From assembly GCA_964574605.1 (NCBI GenBank), contig CAZNOK010000186.1:1-10495 (forward strand): a stretch of DNA of 10,495 nucleotides. The letters run 5' to 3'. Positions 5,078 through 10,495 of the stretch are shown piece by piece. The position numbers were made by a program, and so were the translations under genes. Position 1 is the first letter of the stretch, and each line of letters opens with the position of its first letter. Source of the stretch: CAIKAP01 sp964574605 (GTDB taxonomy: Bacteria; Verrucomicrobiota; Verrucomicrobiia; Palsa-1439). The notes below the pieces were generated by a model, which worked only from the letters and a program-made list of their open reading frames with translations, did no database searches and was not told the DNA's origin.

Positions 5078-6388
5078 ATGATGAATCCCACTCGTGTTTT
5101 GTGTGTGGCAACTGCATCGGCGCTGCTTTGCCTCAGCGCCTCGGCTGACCCAAAACCGGATTTGCAGACGCTGACAAAAGAGAACGCAGAACTGAGGGAA
5201 CGACTGGAACGCCTCGAAGGCGAGCTGGCCAAGATCAAAGCCATGCTCAGCGAACGTGGCGCCGTGCCAACGACGGCCGCCCTTCCTGCCGGAAAAAAAC
5301 CTGTCGTGTCCGGGCTGGATATCGAGTTCTACGGCTATGTCAAGCTTGACGCGTCACACGACAGTTCGCCTCTCTCGGTTGGCAACTACGAGAAATGGGT
5401 GGCATCGGGCAGCAGTCCCAACGTTCACGACGAGTTCAGCATGACGGCCAACCAGACGCGGCTCGGCTTGCGCATCAAAGGCCCGGAATCCAAGACGCTT
5501 CAGACTGCGGGGTTGGTCGAAGTGGACTTCTACGGGGGCGGCGCGGAAAACAAACCCAACCCGATGATGCGCCACGCCTACCTCACGGCGTTCTGGCCTG
5601 ACCTGCGGCTCCAAGTGCTCGCCGGGCAGACCAGTGATACGTTTTCACCGCTCACCATGCCCACGTTGAACTACACCGTGGGGTGGTGGCAGGGTGATAT
5701 CGGCTATCGCCGGCCCCAGTTGCGCCTGACCGAAACCCTCAAACCCTCCGACAAGGTGGAACTGAAATTAGAAGCCGCGGCTGCGCGCACCATCACGGGT
5801 CGCGCCTTCACCGGTTACGCCACCAGCGGCGACACTGGCCAAGAGTCCGGCATCCCGACATTTGAAGGCCGCGCCAGCGTCGGTTTCCCCTTGCTGACCG
5901 ACAAGCCGACTGTTGTCGGTGTCTCGGGCCATTTCGGACAGGAGCGATACACCACGAACAGCCGTCGCTTCGACTCGTACTCCATCAATGCCGATCTGAC
6001 GTTGCCCATTACCAAGTGGCTGGCATTGCAAGCGGAGGCATTCTACGGTCTGGACCTCGATTCCTATCTCGGTGGCATCGGTCAAGGCCTCAACACTACC
6101 GCGTGGAGGGCCATTCACTCTCAGGGCGGCTGGGTTGCGCTCACGCTCACACCGCTTCAGGAGTGGCAGTTCAACGTCGGCGCCGGCGTTGATGATCCGC
6201 GCGATGGCGATCTCGCCAGCGCTCCAACCAGCATGACCTACAACAGCATCATCTTTGGCAACGCCATTTACTCCTTTACGGCAAACTTGTCCATCGGACT
6301 GGAGCTTTCCTACCTCCAAACCGGTTACAAGACCATGAGCAATGGCACCGATTTCCGCGAACAACTCTCGCTGATCTACAAGTTCTGA
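5078..6388 (+). CDS. DcaP-like outer-membrane porin
   Basis: A 436-residue exported protein. Residues 1-23 form a signal peptide, with probable cleavage after SASA. Residues 28-58 form a heptad-rich coiled coil (KENAELRERLERLEGEL) that probably trimerises in the periplasm. From about 80 the sequence alternates as a beta-barrel, opening with IEFYGYVKLDASHD, and it ends in Phe (LIYKF), the usual outer-membrane assembly signal. The layout matches DcaP-type porins, where known members are trimeric channels for dicarboxylates and similar anions. AGGA at 5069-5072 lies 5 nt before the first ATG and 8 nt before a second ATG (5081), so either may start it. It faces the OFA transporter gene tail to tail. 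A carboxylate substrate fits the neighbours, but pore specificity cannot be read from the sequence. Confidence 0.85.
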   Translation: MMNPTRVLCVATASALLCLSASADPKPDLQTLTKENAELRERLERLEGELAKIKAMLSERGAVPTTAALPAGKKPVVSGLDIEFYGYVKLDASHDSSPLSVGNYEKWVASGSSPNVHDEFSMTANQTRLGLRIKGPESKTLQTAGLVEVDFYGGGAENKPNPMMRHAYLTAFWPDLRLQVLAGQTSDTFSPLTMPTLNYTVGWWQGDIGYRRPQLRLTETLKPSDKVELKLEAAAARTITGRAFTGYATSGDTGQESGIPTFEGRASVGFPLLTDKPTVVGVSGHFGQERYTTNSRRFDSYSINADLTLPITKWLALQAEAFYGLDLDSYLGGIGQGLNTTAWRAIHSQGGWVALTLTPLQEWQFNVGAGVDDPRDGDLASAPTSMTYNSIIFGNAIYSFTANLSIGLELSYLQTGYKTMSNGTDFREQLSLIYKF

Positions 6389-6524
6389 TGCCGCCGGCGA
6401 TCTGCGGATTCACGGTTGGGTGCTGTGCATTGCCACAGCAGAGACCAGCACGCTTGATCCCGCAACGGGAGACCTTGCGCCCCCTTCTTGGCGAAGAATA
6501 GAACGGGCTGACCGCAACACGCGA

Positions 6525-7826
6525 TCAGGCCCGCTTGGCCTGCGGAGCCTTCAACGTCAGCGCGAGCGCCGACGCCACCAGACACGCTAATCCCGCCGGA
6601 ATGAACGCCCACATCCACGCCTTGGCATCGCCCATCATGCCGCCGAGCACAGGACCGACCACGCCGCCGACGCCATAGGACAGGAATACCCACGGATAAT
6701 TCGTGCCAACAGTCTTGTTGCCGAAGTAGTCGGCGGTCGCGGCCGGGAACAACGCGAAGTTGCCGCCGAAATTGAAGCCGATGATGGCCGCGCCAAGGCA
6801 CAATCCCCATTCCGTGCCGCCAATGAAGTAAAACACGATCATCATCACTCCCTGCAACGCGCTCATCAGCACAATCGAGTTCTTGCGTCCCAGTCTGTCG
6901 GACAACGATCCCCAGATGATGCGGCCCAGGCCGTTCAGCAGCGCGTAGAACAGCCCCATCGCCGTGCCGGTGATGATCGCGGCGCGCGTTTTCTCAACGC
7001 CGTTGGCCAGCAATGCGTCGGCGCCAAACAATTGAATGACTCCAATGACCATCAACCCCGAAGTCGCGCCGACGAAGAACGAAAAGAACAGCGTCCAATA
7101 CTGGGGCGTCGCCACCATCTCGCGCACGCCAAACTCGTGCTGCCCCGCACCAACTGTCCCCGCCGCCGGCGGCATCCATCCAGACGGTTTCCAGCCGTCG
7201 GGCGGATTGACCAACGCCAACGCACCAAGCGTCACAAGCACAGCAAAGACCGCGCCGTAGAGCATAAAGATCTGGCTGGTTGTCCATCCCATCCCGTACA
7301 ACCCGCTCCAGCCGGGACTGAGATTCACAGGACCGAACTTGAAGCCGCTGGTCAGTTTGATCCAAATCAGCGCGCCAAATCCGAAACCTGCCACAGCCAA
7401 TCCCGTGATCAAACCCTTCTTGTCGGGAAACCACTTGACCAATGCTGCGATCGGACAGACGTACGCCAGGCCAATCCCCGCGCCTCCAAGCAAACCGATG
7501 CCGACCAAAATACCCCAGAAACTGTTGCCTGCCATGCCTCCCAACAGATATCCGATGCCGAGCAAGATTCCGCCGGTAATCGCCACGACACGCGGCCCGA
7601 CTTTTTTCTGCCAGTTACCGGCCACCAGCGCCATCACGACAGCGAAGGAGAGCAGTCCGATGGAGAAGATGATCTGTGTCTGCGTCTTCGTGAACTTGAA
7701 CAAGCCGTCAGCCGCGGTCAGTTTTCCAGTAAATGCCGACCACGCGTAAATCGCCCCGAGGCACAACTGCACGAGGATGCCGCCGACAACCACCCACCAA
7801 CGATTTGTTACTTTGTTTTCCGACAT
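6525..7826 (-). CDS. OFA-family MFS transporter (monocarboxylate/oxalate-formate type)
   Basis: A 433-residue inner-membrane protein with about 12 hydrophobic segments. The first half carries the OFA-type loop GIGLAYVCPIAALVKWFPDKKG (about 117-138) followed by a glycine-rich helix. The second half has the MFS motif A form GSLSDRLGRKNS (306-317) and GNFALFPAATADYFG (355-369). Known OFA members include oxalate:formate antiporter OxlT and the pyruvate-linked YhjX. A central hydrophilic loop rich in Pro and Gly (208-232) separates the halves. The ATG has AGGAGA 7 nt upstream, identical in sequence and spacing to the site of acs, which lies 69 bp upstream on the same strand. Uptake of acetate, pyruvate or a similar acid is the likely role, inferred from context rather than from a substrate motif. 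Confidence 0.88.
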   Translation of the reverse strand: MSENKVTNRWWVVVGGILVQLCLGAIYAWSAFTGKLTAADGLFKFTKTQTQIIFSIGLLSFAVVMALVAGNWQKKVGPRVVAITGGILLGIGYLLGGMAGNSFWGILVGIGLLGGAGIGLAYVCPIAALVKWFPDKKGLITGLAVAGFGFGALIWIKLTSGFKFGPVNLSPGWSGLYGMGWTTSQIFMLYGAVFAVLVTLGALALVNPPDGWKPSGWMPPAAGTVGAGQHEFGVREMVATPQYWTLFFSFFVGATSGLMVIGVIQLFGADALLANGVEKTRAAIITGTAMGLFYALLNGLGRIIWGSLSDRLGRKNSIVLMSALQGVMMIVFYFIGGTEWGLCLGAAIIGFNFGGNFALFPAATADYFGNKTVGTNYPWVFLSYGVGGVVGPVLGGMMGDAKAWMWAFIPAGLACLVASALALTLKAPQAKRA

Positions 7827-7845
7827 GATTCAGTCTCCTAAATGG

Positions 7846-7879
7846 AAAACACGCCGGGCGCGCACTGGCACGCCCGGCG
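7846..7879 (-). terminator. Intrinsic terminator-like hairpin between acs and the OFA gene
   Basis: CGCCGGGCG (7852-7860) and CGCCCGGCG (7871-7879) form a perfect, all-GC 9-bp stem with a 10-nt loop. On the minus strand it starts 16 nt after the acs stop codon and is followed by TGTTTTCC, a short U-tract. It lies just before the ribosome binding site of the OFA gene, so it would either end most acs transcripts or act as a partial terminator that lowers transporter expression. Confidence 0.65.
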
Positions 7880-7895
7880 ATTCTCCGATGGTTGC

Positions 7896-9878
7896 TTACA
7901 GACGGTTCTTGACAAGCACTTCAACGACGTGCGGGTCTGCCAATGTGGTGGTGTCACCGATCTGGTCCACGGCGTTCTCGGCGATCTTGCGCAGGATGCG
8001 GCGCATGATCTTGCCCGACCGCGTCTTCGGCAGCGCCGGCGCAAACTGCAACTTGTCCGGCACCGCGATGGGGCCGATTTCTTTCCGAACATGGTTGGCG
8101 AGTTCCTTGCGGAGGTCGTCACTCTCATGCACGCCATCGCGCAGCGTCACGAACGCGTAGAGGCCCTGCCCCTTGACCTCGTGTGGCATCGGTGCCACGG
8201 CAGCCTCGGCCACTTTCGGATGGCTCACGAGTGCGCTCTCGACTTCCGCGGTGCCGATGCGGTGGCCGGAGACGTTCACCACGTCGTCAATGCGTCCCAT
8301 CAGCCAGTAATCGCCGTCGGGGTCGCGCCGGCAGCCGTCGCCGGTGAAGTAGAGGTTCTTGTACATTGTGAAGTAGGTGTCAATGAACCGATCATGGTCA
8401 CCCCAAGTCGTTTTCATGAAGCCAGGCCACGGTTTCTTGATGCAGAGTTTGCCGCCTTCGTTGGGCGAGCACTCGGTGCCGTCGTCGCGCAACACGACCG
8501 GCTCGACGCCGAAAAACGGACGCGAGGCGCTGCCGGGTTTGAGCGTGTGGGCGCCGGGCAGTGGCGTGATGAGAATGCCACCGGTTTCCGTCTGCCACCA
8601 GGTGTCCACGATCGGAATCCGCTCCTTGCCGATGACTTTGTAGTACCAGATCCAAGCTTCCGGGTTGATCGGTTCGCCCACGGAACCGAGCGTGCGCAGC
8701 GAGGAGAGGTCGTACTTCTTGGGCCACTCGTCACCGAGACGAATCAGCGCGCGAATCGCCGTCGGCGCCGTGTAGAACACCGTGACTTTGAATTTCTGGA
8801 CCATGTGCCAGAATCGTCCGGCATCCGGATACGTCGGCACGCCCTCAAACATGATGCTGGTGGCGCCGTTGCAGAGCGGGCCATAGACAATGTAGCTGTG
8901 CCCGGTCACCCAACCGATGTCAGCGGTGCACCAGAACATGTCGTCGTCGTGGATGTCGAAAATGAACTTGTGAGTGAGACTGGTGTAGAGCAGGTATCCA
9001 CCGGTGGTATGGACGACGCCTTTGGGTTTGCCGGTGGAGCCGGAGGTGTAGAGGATGAACAATGGATCTTCGGCGTTCATCTTCTCAGCCGGGCATTTGG
9101 CCTTCGCCTTTTTCATCTCGTCCTCCCACCAGACATCGCGGCCGGGGGTCATCGAGCACGGCTCCTCGTTGCGTTTGACGACGATGACCTTTTCGACGCA
9201 ACCGGCTTTCTTGCAGGCTTCGTCGGCAATTTCTTTCAGCTTGATGTGTTTGCCGGCGCGCAGCGAAACGTTGGATGTGATCAGGAATTTGCAGGTCGAG
9301 TCGGTGATTCGTCCGGCCAGCGACTCGGCGCTGAATCCACCGAACACGACTGAATGGATCGCGCCGATGCGGGAACAGGCGAGCATCGCGATGGGTAACT
9401 CGACGATCATCGGCAGGTAAACCGAAACGCGGTCGCCTTTTTTGACGCCGAGACTCTTGAGGACGTTGGCGAACTTGCAGACTTCGGCATGAAGCTGGCG
9501 GTAGGTGATTTTCCTGACCTCATCTTCCGGCTCGCCCTGCCAGAGAATGGCGACTTTGTCGGCGATCTTGGTTTTCAGATGCCGGTCGAGGCAGTTGACG
9601 GACACATTGAGCTGGCCGTCTTCGAACCACGTGTGTTTGATGGTGCGCGTGTCGGTGTTCCAAATGTACTTGCGCGCGACGGCGGGTTTCTTGAACCAAT
9701 CGAGCGTGTTGCACTGCTCCAGCCAGAACTTGTCGGAGTCCTTGATGGAGCGGTCGTACATCTCTTTGTATTTGTCGGCGTTGATGTGGGCGCGTTTGAC
9801 AACTTCGGCCGACGGCGGAAATGTCCGGTTCTCCGTCATCAGCGAGGCGGTTGATATGGTCTGGCGTTGTTCAGTCAT
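7896..9878 (-). CDS. acs: Acetyl-CoA synthetase, AMP-forming
   Basis: Acs converts acetate, ATP and CoA to acetyl-CoA, AMP and pyrophosphate, the high-affinity route for acetate use. At 660 residues it is full length. The P-loop-like YTSGSTGKPKG is at 277-287 and DTWWQTETGG at 425-434; the Trp pair there includes the residue that restricts the acyl pocket to acetate or propionate. YFTGDG is at 510-515, GRIDDVVNVSGHRIG at 528-542 and the C-terminal PKTRSGKIMRR at 617-627. Lys623 is the catalytic lysine that is acetylated in studied Acs enzymes, so control by acetylation is possible. The first ATG is chosen because AGGAGA lies 7 nt upstream (9886-9891); Met14 is an alternative without such support. 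It is divergent from the ADP-forming enzyme gene and followed by the OFA transporter. Confidence 0.97.
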   Translation of the reverse strand: MTEQRQTISTASLMTENRTFPPSAEVVKRAHINADKYKEMYDRSIKDSDKFWLEQCNTLDWFKKPAVARKYIWNTDTRTIKHTWFEDGQLNVSVNCLDRHLKTKIADKVAILWQGEPEDEVRKITYRQLHAEVCKFANVLKSLGVKKGDRVSVYLPMIVELPIAMLACSRIGAIHSVVFGGFSAESLAGRITDSTCKFLITSNVSLRAGKHIKLKEIADEACKKAGCVEKVIVVKRNEEPCSMTPGRDVWWEDEMKKAKAKCPAEKMNAEDPLFILYTSGSTGKPKGVVHTTGGYLLYTSLTHKFIFDIHDDDMFWCTADIGWVTGHSYIVYGPLCNGATSIMFEGVPTYPDAGRFWHMVQKFKVTVFYTAPTAIRALIRLGDEWPKKYDLSSLRTLGSVGEPINPEAWIWYYKVIGKERIPIVDTWWQTETGGILITPLPGAHTLKPGSASRPFFGVEPVVLRDDGTECSPNEGGKLCIKKPWPGFMKTTWGDHDRFIDTYFTMYKNLYFTGDGCRRDPDGDYWLMGRIDDVVNVSGHRIGTAEVESALVSHPKVAEAAVAPMPHEVKGQGLYAFVTLRDGVHESDDLRKELANHVRKEIGPIAVPDKLQFAPALPKTRSGKIMRRILRKIAENAVDQIGDTTTLADPHVVEVLVKNRL

Positions 9879-9930
9879 TGTGTATTCTCCTGATGCTACC
9901 CGCGTGTTCGTGGGGGGTAAAGCAGGCGGG

Positions 9931-9959
9931 ATATGACCAAATTCACTTCACAGTGTCAA
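9931..9959 (-). promoter_or_regulatory. Candidate acs promoter
   Basis: On the minus strand a perfect TTGACA (9954-9959) is followed after 17 bp by TCATAT (9931-9936), which matches TATAAT at only three positions. Transcription would start roughly 45 nt before the acs ATG. A weak -10 behind a perfect -35 is often seen in activator-dependent promoters; that reading is inference. Confidence 0.45.
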
Positions 9960-9997
9960 GAACGCTCGCGGCAATTTCACATGACGCTTTCTTGACA
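9954..9997. repeat. Inverted repeat joining the two divergent -35 boxes
   Basis: TGTCAAGAACGC (9954-9965) and GCTTTCTTGACA (9986-9997) are inverted copies with 11 of 12 bases matching, separated by 20 bp. Each outer end is the TTGACA box of one divergent promoter. The centre-to-centre distance of 32 bp is about three helical turns, suitable for a regulator bound to both halves, but part of the similarity simply reflects two consensus -35 boxes. Confidence 0.45.
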
Positions 9998-10020
9998 GCA
10001 CCCCGCCTTCCGCCTATAAC
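9992..10020 (+). promoter_or_regulatory. Strong sigma70-like promoter for the ADP-forming synthetase gene
   Basis: A perfect TTGACA (9992-9997), a 17-bp spacer and TATAAC (10015-10020, 5/6) form the best promoter match in the window. The start point would be near 10027, giving a leader of about 32 nt. The bases from 10020 to 10027 are a run of eight C, so the stretch between the -10 box and the start point is a homopolymer. Confidence 0.75.
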
Positions 10021-10058
10021 CCCCCCCGCCTCTCTGAACCCAAGAAAGACAATTCACA

Positions 10059-10495
10059 ATGCTTGAACCTCTATTTTATCCGCAGACGGTTGCGGTCATC
10101 GGCGCCTCGCGCGAGCCGGGCAAAGTCGGCCACGAAGTCGTGGCCAACCTGCTGAACGGCGGATTCGCCGGCACGATCGTGCCGGTGAACCCCAAAGCCA
10201 CCGAGGTGCTCGGGCGGAAGTGTTATCCGGACGTCAGTTCGTTCGACGGCAAGGTGGACCTCGCCGTCGTCGTCGTGCCCACGAAGTTCGTGCAGGCCGC
10301 CGTCCAAGGCGCGCTCGATGCCGGCACGAAAGGCCTCATCGTCATCACCGCCGGCTTCAAGGAAGTCGGCGCTGAAGGGGCGGCCCTCGAACGCGAAATC
10401 GCTGAACTCTGCCGCGCCGGCGGCGCGCGGTTGATAGGACCGAACTGCATCGGCGTCATCAACACCGAGAACCACATGAACGTCACCTTTGCCCC
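10059..10495 (+). CDS. ADP-forming acetyl-CoA synthetase-type protein, 5' part only
   Basis: The first 145 codons are present and the window ends before any stop. The start MLEPLFYPQTVAVIGASRE opens a CoA-binding Rossmann domain with the glycine motif at 15-24 (GASREPGKVG). PVNPK (41-45), VVVPTKF, ITAGFKEVG and LIGPNCIGVINT follow, all in the order of ADP-forming acetate-CoA ligases. These convert acetyl-CoA, ADP and phosphate to acetate and ATP, or the reverse. The catalytic His and the ATP-grasp part would lie past the edge. Protein acetyltransferases of the Pat/YfiQ type share this domain and modify Acs, but their matching segments differ (no AGFKEVG), so ACD is favoured. The ribosome binding site is weak (AAGAAAG, about 10 nt upstream). 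It is divergent from acs, which supports a role in acetate metabolism. Confidence 0.85.
   Translation, partial: MLEPLFYPQTVAVIGASREPGKVGHEVVANLLNGGFAGTIVPVNPKATEVLGRKCYPDVSSFDGKVDLAVVVVPTKFVQAAVQGALDAGTKGLIVITAGFKEVGAEGAALEREIAELCRAGGARLIGPNCIGVINTENHMNVTFA

Noticed and set aside
6389..6524. A terminator between the convergent porin and OFA genes
   Set aside because: Only modest stems are present (TGCTGTG/CACAGCA at 6421-6440 and TCCCG/CGGGA near 6460), neither followed by a U-tract on either strand.
7842..9353. A 503-codon open frame on the plus strand opposite acs
   Set aside because: It is antisense to a full-length, highly conserved acs and resembles no family; long antisense frames are expected in GC-rich coding DNA.
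1..10495. CRISPR array, insertion sequence or transposase
   Set aside because: No regularly spaced repeats and no transposase-like protein were found.

Overview
The window reads as a stretch of a GC-rich, Gram-negative bacterial chromosome: it has an outer-membrane porin with a signal peptide, a class A RNase P RNA and sigma70-like promoters. I cannot name the organism from sequence alone. The gene mix would fit the PVC group (for example Verrucomicrobiota), but that is a low-confidence inference. No complete novel system is evident. Most genes belong to known families, and the points of interest lie in gene order, control regions and a few altered residues.

Region 1 (1-830, minus strand): two tightly coupled phage-type genes, a RusA-like Holliday junction resolvase and a small HNH nuclease. 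They are transcribed leftward, and a strong ribosome binding site at the very edge points to a third gene outside the window. This looks like the end of a prophage or a phage-derived island. Region 2 (831-1398): about 570 bp with no convincing gene but several strong hairpins, the last a possible terminator for rnpB.

Region 3 (1399-4976, minus strand): ribD, a pfkB-family sugar-phosphate kinase, ribE (riboflavin synthase), a coiled-coil/C4 zinc-ribbon protein and rnpB, all co-directional and closely spaced. ribD and the kinase overlap by 4 nt. rnpB probably has its own promoter inside the end of the zinc-ribbon gene.

Region 4 (5078-10495): a likely small-carboxylate uptake and activation module. 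A DcaP-like porin (plus strand) could let acids cross the outer membrane, an OFA-family MFS transporter could carry monocarboxylates across the inner membrane, and Acs (AMP-forming acetyl-CoA synthetase) would activate acetate. Divergent from acs begins a truncated gene for an ADP-forming acetyl-CoA synthetase-type enzyme. The acs/ACD intergenic region has two divergent promoters whose perfect TTGACA boxes form the ends of an 11/12 inverted repeat, which suggests shared control.
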